Source: a bacterium (GTDB taxonomy: Bacteria; Krumholzibacteriota; Krumholzibacteria; LZORAL124-64-63). Taken from it: a stretch of DNA of 5,329 nucleotides. This document shows, piece after piece, positions 1-5,329 of the stretch. The stretch spans positions 1 to 5,329 of the forward strand of contig JAASSM010000174.1 in the NCBI GenBank assembly GCA_021767885.1. The letters are read 5' to 3'. The stretch's first letter is position 1; every line of letters begins with the position of its first letter. The notes under the pieces are model-generated. The model saw only the letters and a list, made by a program, of their open reading frames with translations, made no database searches and had not been told where the DNA came from. The position numbers and the translations under genes are program-made.

Positions 1-2
1 CG

Positions 3-37
3 TGGCGCCGGAGCGGTCGGTCCCGTGGCCGGCGCCA
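3..37. repeat. Inverted repeat, 9-bp arms; possible terminator of an upstream gene
   Basis: TGGCGCCGG (3-11) is perfectly complementary to CCGGCGCCA (29-37), with a 17-base loop. No T-run follows on the plus strand, so it is not a classical intrinsic terminator. It could mark the end of a gene left of the window or simply reflect high GC. The window edge prevents a decision. Confidence 0.35.
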
Positions 38-47
38 TCGATCCTGG

Positions 48-75
48 TTGAAATCACGTGATCATCCATTGTAAG
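48..75 (+). promoter_or_regulatory. Weak sigma70-like promoter candidate for the CDC-like gene
   Basis: TTGAAA (48-53) is followed 16 bases later by TGTAAG (70-75), inside the only AT-richer island of the upstream region (about 44-78). The -35 is good. The -10 matches four of six consensus bases and lacks the important A2 and T6. It would give a leader of roughly 110 bases before the ATG at 195. The position next to two dyads supports a regulatory region, but the promoter call rests on weak matches. Confidence 0.3.
53..62. promoter_or_regulatory. 10-bp perfect palindrome ATCACGTGAT, candidate operator
   Basis: ATCACGTGAT is perfectly self-complementary and lies between the putative -35 and -10 boxes. 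Its half-site TCAC/GTGA also forms the outer ends of the dyad at 77-94, so one regulator could contact both. A 10-bp palindrome can also arise by chance. Confidence 0.3.
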
Positions 76-76
76 G

Positions 77-94
77 TCACCCTGAGCAGGGTGA
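77..94. promoter_or_regulatory. 18-bp dyad, 8-bp perfect arms, candidate operator or leader hairpin
   Basis: TCACCCTG (77-84) and CAGGGTGA (87-94) are perfect inverted repeats separated by AG. In DNA this is the usual form of a site for a dimeric helix-turn-helix regulator. It sits directly downstream of the putative -10, where binding would block initiation. In RNA it could fold as a 7-bp stem with a GAGC loop in the 5' leader. The regulator is not encoded in the window. Confidence 0.45.
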
Positions 95-183
95 AGCGCC
101 CGCACCTGTGCTCCGCGCCCCCTTGACCGTGACGTCCCCTGCGCGCCCCCGCACCGCCCGGCCCACGCCGGGCCACCCCAGCC

Positions 184-190
184 GGGAGGA
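184..190 (+). promoter_or_regulatory. Ribosome-binding site of the CDC-like lipoprotein gene
   Basis: GGGAGGA lies four bases before the ATG at 195 and is the only strong Shine-Dalgarno match upstream. It decides the start: the in-frame candidate at 108 would add 29 Pro/Arg-rich residues ahead of the signal peptide. An out-of-frame ATG at 190 overlaps the motif and is unlikely to be used. Confidence 0.8.
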
Positions 191-194
191 TGTC

Positions 195-1946
195 ATGTCT
201 CGCCTGTCCTGGCTCATGCTCGCCGTCCTCGTCCTGGTCCCGGCCTGCGGCGATGACGACGACCCCGCCGCTCCGCCGCAGACCAGCGGGATCGACGACT
301 ACCTGAAGGACCTCCCGCAGTGGGGGGAGTTCTCGCCGCAGCTCGCCGAGGTCGGCCAGCCCGAGGAGGAGGTCACCGGCCCCACCGAGGCCGCCCTCGA
401 GACCGATGGCGGCCAGCTATTCGTCTGCCGGACCACGCCCTGCTCCATCACCAGCACGCCCGACGCCATCGTCACCATGAATCCCAACTCGGAGATCCTC
501 TACCTCGGATCGCTCATCCAGGGCGCCAGCTACCTGGGCGGCCTGGCGGCCATGGAGGAGCTGCCCATCCGCCAGCGGGCGCCGCTGACCGTGTCCATCG
601 ACCTGCTCTTCCCCGACAACACGCGCACCGTGGCCGATCCAACCCTGGCGTCGGTGAACCAGGCGGTGGGCGAGCTGATCTCCGGTGCGCACCAGGCCGG
701 CCACACCGCCGGCAGCGCCCTCAGCTACAACAAGCGCGAGTGCTTCAGCCTCGAGCAGAGCATGCTGTGCATGGGCATGTCGGTCTCCTACCTGGGCGCC
801 TCGGTGCGCTCGGAGCTGTCCTACCAGCAGTCGGTTGAGCAGCACACCATCATGGCCACGTTCCGGCAGCGCATGTTCACCACCTCGGTGGTGCTGCCGC
901 AGACCCCGGGGGAGTTCTTCAGCGAGAGCTTCACCCGGCAGGACCTCGACGAGCAGATCTCCCGGGGCCGCATCGGCCCGGACAACCTGCCGGTGTACGT
1001 CTCGAACATCGTCTGGGGACGGATCATGGTCTTCACCATGACCTCCACCTACACGGCGTCCGAGATGGAAGCCGCGATCAACGCCAGCTACGACGGCATC
1101 GTCAGCGGCTCGGTGGACGCGCAATACCTCGACATCCTCAACAGCGAGGAGACCACCATCAACCTGGTGGCCGTGGGCGGCGAGGCGAGTCACGCGCTGG
1201 ACGCGATCCGCTCCGGCAACCTGGACGACTACTTCGCGTCCGATGCCGCGCTCACCTCGGCCGCGCCGCTGTCGTACACCCTGCGCAATCTGGCCGACAA
1301 CACCATCGCCCTGGTGAGCGAGACCACCGCGTACGACATGGTGGAGTGCTCCCCGGACATCGTGGCCTACCACGACGACTTCGACCTCTGGCGCAACGCG
1401 GTCCTCGACCTGCCGGCTGGCGAGGTGCAGGTCCAGTACACCACGAGCGCCGAGCTGGTGGATGCCGACGAGGTCGCCACGCCGCCGGGCGGCAACACCT
1501 GGCTGCCGGGGACCCTCACCTTCCCGGCCGCGAGCACCGGACTGGACCTGTCGTTCGTGCTCACGTCGCTGGGCTACGACGCCCTCACCTACAACGACGA
1601 CGAGATCTCGTCGAGCCTGTACCCGCTGCTCAGCCCGGGCGACGCGGACAACGGCGAGAACGACGACTTCGCGGTGACCATCACCGACGTCGCGTCGCCG
1701 CGCCGGGTGCTGGCCGTGGGCATCTTCGTGGGCCACAACGGGTTCACCGAGGGCGAGAACCTGCGCGTCTACGGCGAGAGCGATCTCCTGCTGGCGGAGT
1801 TCACCAGCGGGCTTCCGGACAACGCCGGCTGGGTGTTCATGGGCGCGATCGCGGCCGTCCCGATCACCCGGTTCGTCTTCGACGAGGACGCCGGCGGCGA
1901 CGATCTCGTGATCCGGCACCCGTCGTTCGGGCTGACCGGAGAATGA
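195..1946 (+). CDS. CDC-like (thiol-activated cytolysin family) lipoprotein with a non-canonical C-terminal domain
   Basis: Predicted 583-aa lipoprotein related to the cholesterol-dependent cytolysins, which oligomerise on membranes and insert beta-hairpins to form large pores. Seen: an export signal ending in the lipobox-like V15-P16-A17-C18, then an acidic GDDDDP linker. From about residue 33 the order of motifs follows perfringolysin and pneumolysin domains 1-3: DYLKDLP; ILYLGSLI (101-108, compare TYPGAL); APLTVSIDL; the first TMH region with FRQRMFTTS (223-231, compare YKQIFYTVS); LPVYVSNIVWGR (265-276, compare VYISSVAYGR); G328-G329 (compare VLGG); PLSYTLRNLADN (compare PISYT-FL-DN); and ETTAYDMVEC to C385. 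Residues ~386-583 are not CDC domain 4, and no undecapeptide or TL motif is present. They contain DDFDLWRN, SPGDADNGENDDF and FDEDAGGDDLVIR, resembling acidic beta-sandwich ectodomains of exported proteins. The ATG at 195 is preferred over an in-frame start at 108 because it has a good ribosome-binding site and begins the signal peptide directly. The family call is from remembered sequences, without a search. Target membrane and toxicity are unknown. Confidence 0.85.
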   Translation: MSRLSWLMLAVLVLVPACGDDDDPAAPPQTSGIDDYLKDLPQWGEFSPQLAEVGQPEEEVTGPTEAALETDGGQLFVCRTTPCSITSTPDAIVTMNPNSEILYLGSLIQGASYLGGLAAMEELPIRQRAPLTVSIDLLFPDNTRTVADPTLASVNQAVGELISGAHQAGHTAGSALSYNKRECFSLEQSMLCMGMSVSYLGASVRSELSYQQSVEQHTIMATFRQRMFTTSVVLPQTPGEFFSESFTRQDLDEQISRGRIGPDNLPVYVSNIVWGRIMVFTMTSTYTASEMEAAINASYDGIVSGSVDAQYLDILNSEETTINLVAVGGEASHALDAIRSGNLDDYFASDAALTSAAPLSYTLRNLADNTIALVSETTAYDMVECSPDIVAYHDDFDLWRNAVLDLPAGEVQVQYTTSAELVDADEVATPPGGNTWLPGTLTFPAASTGLDLSFVLTSLGYDALTYNDDEISSSLYPLLSPGDADNGENDDFAVTITDVASPRRVLAVGIFVGHNGFTEGENLRVYGESDLLLAEFTSGLPDNAGWVFMGAIAAVPITRFVFDEDAGGDDLVIRHPSFGLTGE

Positions 1947-1952
1947 CCGCAG

Positions 1953-1994
1953 GGCGGCCCGGGCGCGTCAGCGCAGCACCGCGCCCGGGCCGCC
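1953..1994. terminator. Bidirectional hairpin between convergent genes, overlapping the end of the minus-strand gene
   Basis: GGCGGCCCGGGCGCG (1953-1967) and CGCGCCCGGGCCGCC (1980-1994) form a perfect 15-bp all-G/C stem with a 12-base loop. It starts six bases after the plus-strand stop codon. The minus-strand stop codon (1968-1970) lies in the loop, and the right arm encodes that protein's residues G-G-P-G-A. Neither side has a T-run, so termination would be of the U-less type seen in some high-GC bacteria, or the hairpin may protect 3' ends of both transcripts. The stem is certain; the function is inferred from its position. Confidence 0.65.
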
Positions 1995-4559
1995 GCCCCA
2001 GCTGACCAGCCGGACGTCCTGCGTCAGGGTCTGCGGAGCCTGGTACTCGTCACGCTTCAGGGCGATCACCGCGCCCGGAGGCGCGGCTGCCAGGGCCTCG
2101 GCCAGGGTGTCGTACGGATACCAGACGGTGCCGTCCTCGGCGCCGGTGGCGTCCTGGTCCACGAAGATCACCGGCGGGGCGGCGAGCGTGCGCGACCAGA
2201 CGCCCTTGCCATCGGTGGCGAGGACGAGCTGCCAGGCGCCCGTGTGCTGGGGGTCGGGGAGCAGGCGCAGCTCGGAGCTGCGGGCCACCGGCAGGCCGTC
2301 CATGAACGGGCTCCAGGACGCGCCGCCATCGGTGGTGCGGTAGACCCCCAGCTCGGTCCCCACGTAGACGACGGCCGGGTCGAAGGGCATGGCCACCACC
2401 GTGCGCACCCCTGGCAGGTCGACCAGGTTGGCGGTGAGGTCCTCCCACGTGGCGCCGTGGTCGACGGTGTGCAGGAGCTTGGGCGCGCTGGGCGGCCCTG
2501 CCAGACCCACCCACGCCTGGCCCGGCCACAGCTCGGAGACGGTCACGCGCTGCAGGCTCCCGGTGGACGGGGCGAGATCCTCCACGTGGGTGAGCTGCCA
2601 GCTGCCGCCCTCGCGGCGCGCGACGGTCAGGTCGCGGGAGTTGCCCACGCCGCTGTCCCAGTAGGTCACGTAGAGCGCGAGGTCGCCCGCGTTACTGCCG
2701 GCGATCCCGCGGATGCTGTAGTCCCCGGGCTGCAGGCCGGAGACCTCCTCGGTCCAGCCCTGCAGGGGGCTGGCGGTGGCGGAGGTGGAGTAGATGCTCG
2801 TGCCGTCGTGGGTGTAGACGCGGGCGTCCTGGCGCCGGTAGAAGAGGCGCGGCATGTACTTCGGGGGATTGTCCGAGTACTCCACGGGCTGGCCGTGGTA
2901 CTTGCGGTAGGTGCGCCAGGGGTTGGCGCCCCAGTTGAGCCAGACGTGGCCGGCTTGCGGGTCGAAGATCTCGATGTCGGCGCCATCGCCACCGCCGAGG
3001 AATTCCCAGGTGGCCCCGGCGTCGCGCGTCAGCACCGACCCGTTGTCCTGCGTGCCGATCCCGCGGACGGCGCGGTCGGCGTCGAGGAAATCGATCTCCG
3101 TGCAGGCCAGGCCGTCGGTGGCGTCGCCCAGCAGGTGGGCCGTCACGGCGGTGGAGAGCATGTGCTGGTAGAGGCCCCCGTCGTTGGCCAGGTAGAGGTT
3201 GTCGTCATCGAGGAAGAGCATCTGGGTCTGGTCCGCGTGGCCGGCCTCGATGCCGTGTTCGCCATGGCCGATGCGCCAGGTCTGGCCGCCGTCCTCGGTG
3301 AGGGCCAGGCCCACCGCACCGACCAGCAGCCAGTCGGGGTCGTCGGGATGGAAGGCGAGGGCCTGGGCGTGGAAGACCTGGCCGCCGCCGAAGGAGTAGT
3401 CCTCGGCGGGGCGGATCAGATCGCCGGTGATGTCGGCCCAGGTGGCCCCGCCGTCCTCGCTGCGGTAGACGCCCTGCAGGGCGCCCTGGTCCTCGACCAT
3501 CACCGCGAGGGTGGCCGGGGCGCTCTCGCAGATGGCCAGGGTGGCGCGATCCCAGACGCCGCCGCCGGGCAGGTCGGCCTGACCCACCTGGAACCAGGTC
3601 TGGCCGGCGTCGGAGTACAGGAAGACGCCGCGGCCGCTGGTGGCGCCGCCCACGTACCGGCAGGCGTAGAAGACGTCCGGATCGGAGGGGTGGGCGCGCA
3701 CGTCCGTCCAGACGCCGGTGGCGTCGCCGCCACTGCCGAGGGCGGCGAGGGCCCAGGTCTGGCCGCCGTCGGCCGAGCGGAGCATGCCCTCGCTGGAGGC
3801 GGCCAGGATGGTCTGGAAGGTGCCATCGTCGCGATAGAGCAGGCGGTAGAAGTAGCCGGGGTCGGTGGGCAGGGGCACGTGGGTCCAGCTCGATCCGCCA
3901 TCGGTGGTCCGGAACATCCCCGCGCCGCGGTAGCGCAGGTGGTCGCCGGTGCCGACCAGGATCCGCTGCCGGTCGCGGGGATCGACCAGCAGCGCCCGCA
4001 CCGAGGGGTTGGGCAGGGTGGCGCTGATGTCGGTCCAGCTGGCCGGGTCCGTGGAGTCCATGACCCAGAGCCCGCCCTGGCAGGCGCCGGCGTAGGTCCA
4101 GGTCACCCCGCCGTCGATCACGGTCTGCACGCCGGCGATGCGGCCGTTGCGTGGCGGGTCACCGAAGCCGCCGACCGGCCCGCGGCGGACCCAGACCTCG
4201 CCATTGCGCGCCGCGGTGGCCACGCGCCGGTGGGGCGTGGTGGCGAGGTGGTCGGCAAGGCCGGTCGAGCGCACCGCGCGGCGGTACTCGGCGGGGGACC
4301 AGAGCTCGGCATCGCGCCGGACCCGGTCGGGGTCCTCGCGCCAGACCTCCTCGCCGGGGCCCGCGACGCCGGGCTCCTGGGGCGAGGGCGTGATGATCCG
4401 GGCATCCGGCGGGGGCGCGGGGGCCGGCACGTCCTGGCCATGGGCGACCACGATGGGCATCAGGGCCAGGCACAGCACGGCCAGCAGGGCCGGCCGCGTC
4501 CAGGGCGAGAACCGTCCGGTGGTGCCGCGGTGGGAGAGAGGCGAGGGAAGCTGGCGCAT
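1968..4559 (-). CDS. Secreted Asp-box (BNR/sortilin-like) beta-propeller protein with a C-terminal beta-helix-like module
   Basis: Predicted 863-aa exported protein of the WD40/YVTN/BNR-like (sortilin or VPS10-like) group. Residues 1-24 are a basic n-region, followed by the hydrophobic run LLAVLCLALMPIVV and a likely signal peptidase I site near AHG-Q. A Pro-rich linker follows. Eight Asp-boxes (S/T-x-D-x-G-x-T/S-W) end at W225, W269, W322, W374, W428, W518, W705 and W749. The 44-54 residue steps early on fit one propeller blade each. The interval 518-705 lacks boxes and probably holds degenerate blades, suggesting two propellers. QDNG (504-507) and GGDG (523-526) are motifs I associate with this family. 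Residues ~799-863 (FVDQDATGAEDGT, then YDTLAEALAAAPPGAVIAL) resemble a single coil of a DUF1565/pectate-lyase-like beta-helix. Such proteins usually bind ligands or hydrolyse glycans; GH74-like activity is possible but unsupported. The ATG at 4559 is chosen for its ribosome-binding site and signal peptide. An open frame continues upstream to 4898 without coding character. Confidence 0.85.
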   Translation of the reverse strand: MRQLPSPLSHRGTTGRFSPWTRPALLAVLCLALMPIVVAHGQDVPAPAPPPDARIITPSPQEPGVAGPGEEVWREDPDRVRRDAELWSPAEYRRAVRSTGLADHLATTPHRRVATAARNGEVWVRRGPVGGFGDPPRNGRIAGVQTVIDGGVTWTYAGACQGGLWVMDSTDPASWTDISATLPNPSVRALLVDPRDRQRILVGTGDHLRYRGAGMFRTTDGGSSWTHVPLPTDPGYFYRLLYRDDGTFQTILAASSEGMLRSADGGQTWALAALGSGGDATGVWTDVRAHPSDPDVFYACRYVGGATSGRGVFLYSDAGQTWFQVGQADLPGGGVWDRATLAICESAPATLAVMVEDQGALQGVYRSEDGGATWADITGDLIRPAEDYSFGGGQVFHAQALAFHPDDPDWLLVGAVGLALTEDGGQTWRIGHGEHGIEAGHADQTQMLFLDDDNLYLANDGGLYQHMLSTAVTAHLLGDATDGLACTEIDFLDADRAVRGIGTQDNGSVLTRDAGATWEFLGGGDGADIEIFDPQAGHVWLNWGANPWRTYRKYHGQPVEYSDNPPKYMPRLFYRRQDARVYTHDGTSIYSTSATASPLQGWTEEVSGLQPGDYSIRGIAGSNAGDLALYVTYWDSGVGNSRDLTVARREGGSWQLTHVEDLAPSTGSLQRVTVSELWPGQAWVGLAGPPSAPKLLHTVDHGATWEDLTANLVDLPGVRTVVAMPFDPAVVYVGTELGVYRTTDGGASWSPFMDGLPVARSSELRLLPDPQHTGAWQLVLATDGKGVWSRTLAAPPVIFVDQDATGAEDGTVWYPYDTLAEALAAAPPGAVIALKRDEYQAPQTLTQDVRLVSWGGGPGAVLR

Positions 4560-4560
4560 G

Positions 4561-4572
4561 GGAGGATCCTCC
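4561..4572 (-). promoter_or_regulatory. Ribosome-binding site inside a 12-bp perfect palindrome
   Basis: On the minus strand GGAGG (4572-4568) sits eight bases before the ATG at 4559, a good Shine-Dalgarno with normal spacing. The surrounding GGAGGATCCTCC is a perfect palindrome, so the motif is followed by its own complement CCTCC. A hairpin within one molecule would need a loop that cuts the stem to about four base pairs, but two transcripts could pair here. Confidence 0.6.
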
Positions 4573-4602
4573 GGGACGGCCCCGTGACGGTGTGGGCCGG
4601 TT

Positions 4603-4635
4603 CTGTGGCGGTCTTGCGTCGGTCCTGCGGCGGTC
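4603..4635 (-). repeat. Degenerate 11-bp tandem repeat upstream of the propeller gene
   Basis: Plus-strand units CTGTGGCGGTC (4603-4613), TTGCGTCGGTC (4614-4624) and CTGCGGCGGTC (4625-4635) are contiguous and share an eight-of-eleven core; on the minus strand they read GACCGCCGCAG, GACCGACGCAA, GACCGCCACAG. A weaker unit (GTGGGCCGGTT, 4592-4602) extends the array toward the gene, and CCGTGACGGT (4582-4591) may be a fifth. They lie 44-76 bases before the minus-strand start codon. An 11-bp period places each unit on the same DNA face, as in direct-repeat operators of OmpR/PhoB-type regulators. The function is inferred. Confidence 0.5.
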
Positions 4636-4684
4636 GGCCGGCGATCACACGCCACCCGGCACGGCGGGCGTGAGGCGGGCGCTG

Positions 4685-4699
4685 CGCGCCGATGGCGCG
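4685..4699. repeat. Short GC hairpin in the intergenic gap
   Basis: CGCGCC (4685-4690) and GGCGCG (4694-4699) form a 6-bp stem with loop GAT. A second small stem, CCGGC (4725-4729) with GCCGG (4733-4737), lies nearby. Both are downstream of the minus-strand gene ending at 4780 and could help end its transcript, but no T-run follows and such stems are common at this GC content. Apart from these, the tandem repeat and the ribosome-binding site, I see nothing definite in the 220-bp gap, and no convincing promoter for the propeller gene. Confidence 0.2.
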
Positions 4700-4757
4700 T
4701 CCCGCGCCGCCCGTGCCGGACGAGCCGGCAGCGCCGGGAAGCCGTCCTGCAGAGATA

Positions 4758-4778
4758 CGGAATCGGGCGGCCGATCCG
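4758..4778 (-). terminator. Weak hairpin just after the stop codon at 4780
   Basis: CGG-A-ATCGG (4758-4766) pairs with CCGATCCG (4771-4778), giving an 8-bp stem with one bulged A and a four-base loop. It starts one base past the minus-strand stop codon (4782-4780). No T-run follows. The position suits a terminator, but the stem is short and imperfect. Confidence 0.25.
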
Positions 4779-4779
4779 G

Positions 4780-5329
4780 TCAGCCGTTGCGCCGGATCCG
4801 CTCCACGCGCCCGGCGGCTTCCTCCAGCAGCACGGCCGCGCGGTCGAGGCTGTCGCGGGCCTCGTCCAGGACGCCGTCGGCGGCGGCGGACCAGGCACGG
4901 TTGAGCTGGCGCTCGGCCCCGGCGAAGCGATCCATCACCCGCGCGTAGCCGGCCAGGCCGTCGGCGGCGATCATGGCCTCGCGCGTGGCCACGAACGCGG
5001 GCAGGTCGCCCCGTTGCAGGGTGCCGAGGACCTCGCGAACGCGAGCGAGGCGGGCGGCGTCGTCCGGCAGGGCGGTCAACCCCTCGCGCAGGTCGGCCAC
5101 CGCCCCGTCGATGCGCGCGAGCACCGCGACGGGGCCGTCGTGCGGCGCGGCCACGTCCGCCTCCGCGCGCCGACGGCCGCGGCGCATCATCAGCGCGCTG
5201 CCGAGCAGGCCGAGGACGCTGGCGCCGAAGGCCGGCGCCGCCTGCCAGCGCCGGAGGGAGAACTCCAGCACGCGGACGCGCTCGACGCCGGCCGCCCGCA
5301 GGGCCTGCAGTTCGTCGCGGCCGAGCACC
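4780..5329 (-). CDS. C-terminal part of a single-pass membrane protein with a helical cytoplasmic tail (partial)
   Basis: The reading frame enters from the right edge of the window, and at least 182 residues are visible. The GTG at 5328 is only the first possible start codon in view. No ribosome-binding site can be seen, so the true start is probably outside. Visible order: a charged segment with GVERVRVLEFSLRRW; one hydrophobic segment of about 17-19 residues (PAFGASVLGLLGSALMM); a strongly basic RRGRRR stop-transfer cluster, which places the following part in the cytoplasm by the positive-inside rule; then about 130 Ala/Arg/Glu/Leu-rich residues predicted to be alpha-helical, with heptad-like stretches such as ARDSLDRAAVLLEEAAGRVERI at the C-terminus. 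I do not recognise the family, and no catalytic motif is evident. It lies 220 bp upstream of the propeller gene on the same strand. The coding call is supported by its length, codon bias and sensible topology. Confidence 0.7.
   Translation of the reverse strand, partial: VLGRDELQALRAAGVERVRVLEFSLRRWQAAPAFGASVLGLLGSALMMRRGRRRAEADVAAPHDGPVAVLARIDGAVADLREGLTALPDDAARLARVREVLGTLQRGDLPAFVATREAMIAADGLAGYARVMDRFAGAERQLNRAWSAAADGVLDEARDSLDRAAVLLEEAAGRVERIRRNG

Noticed and set aside
108..194. Upstream in-frame start for the cytolysin-like protein
   Set aside because: It has no ribosome-binding site and would bury the lipoprotein signal behind 29 Pro/Arg-rich residues.
1344..1394. EC...LWRN as a diverged CDC undecapeptide
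   Set aside because: E384-C385 and W399-R400 recall the ends of ECTGLAWEWWR, but the spacing is wrong, the Trp-rich centre is missing, and the segment lies at the end of domains 1-3, not late in domain 4.
417..1919. 500-codon open frame on the minus strand across the cytolysin-like gene
   Set aside because: Long antisense frames are expected in GC-rich genes. Its translation is low-complexity (runs of V, G, H, R) with no domain, while the plus-strand frame has a signal peptide, ribosome-binding site and family motifs.
2244..4673. 809-codon open frame on the plus strand opposite the propeller gene
   Set aside because: It is the antisense shadow of the Asp-box gene. The translation is repetitive G/A/V/H sequence with no recognisable domain, and the opposing frame has eight Asp-boxes.
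4745..4765. Minus-strand CGTATCT as a -10 box for the propeller gene
   Set aside because: No acceptable -35 lies at the right distance, and it is about 190 bases from the start codon.
4560..4898. N-terminal extension of the propeller protein from the start at 4898
   Set aside because: It would precede the signal peptide with 113 Pro/Arg-rich residues and overlap the neighbouring gene. The ATG at 4559 has a clear ribosome-binding site.
1..5329. A multi-gene toxin-immunity or defence cassette
   Set aside because: Only one pore-forming-like gene is present. The convergent propeller gene and the partial membrane protein show no immunity, nuclease, protease or signalling motif that would support such a system.

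Overview
The window is very GC-rich, with strong G/C preference at third codon positions. It looks like part of the chromosome of a Gram-negative-type bacterium, because both complete genes encode exported proteins: one a lipoprotein, the other a Sec-secreted Asp-box (BNR/sortilin-like) protein. Proteins of this style are common in poorly cultured, high-GC phyla such as those of the FCB group. That placement is a guess; no rRNA or other marker gene is present. I see no tRNA, CRISPR, insertion sequence or phage gene.

Layout. Positions 1-194 are an upstream region holding three inverted repeats and a weak sigma70-like promoter. Positions 195-1946 (+) encode a 583-aa lipoprotein. Its first ~385 residues match domains 1-3 of the thiol-activated / cholesterol-dependent cytolysin (CDC) pore-forming family. 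Its last ~190 residues do not match the CDC membrane-binding domain 4. Positions 1953-1994 form a perfect 15-bp inverted repeat between two convergent genes. Positions 1968-4559 (-) encode an 863-aa secreted protein with eight Asp-boxes, probably two beta-propellers, and a short C-terminal beta-helix-like module. Positions 4560-4779 are a 220-bp gap with a degenerate 11-bp tandem repeat and a palindromic ribosome-binding site. Positions 4780-5329 (-) are the C-terminal part of a membrane-anchored helical protein that runs off the right edge.

The main point of interest is the cytolysin-like gene. It appears to be a lipid-anchored CDC-like protein that keeps the pore-forming core, lacks the undecapeptide and domain 4, and carries a different C-terminal domain in their place. 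It also has paired cysteines that classical CDCs lack. No immunity gene or second pore-forming partner is visible. The two minus-strand genes run in the same direction but are separated by 220 bp, so a shared transcript is not obvious. No functional link between the three genes can be shown from the sequence alone.
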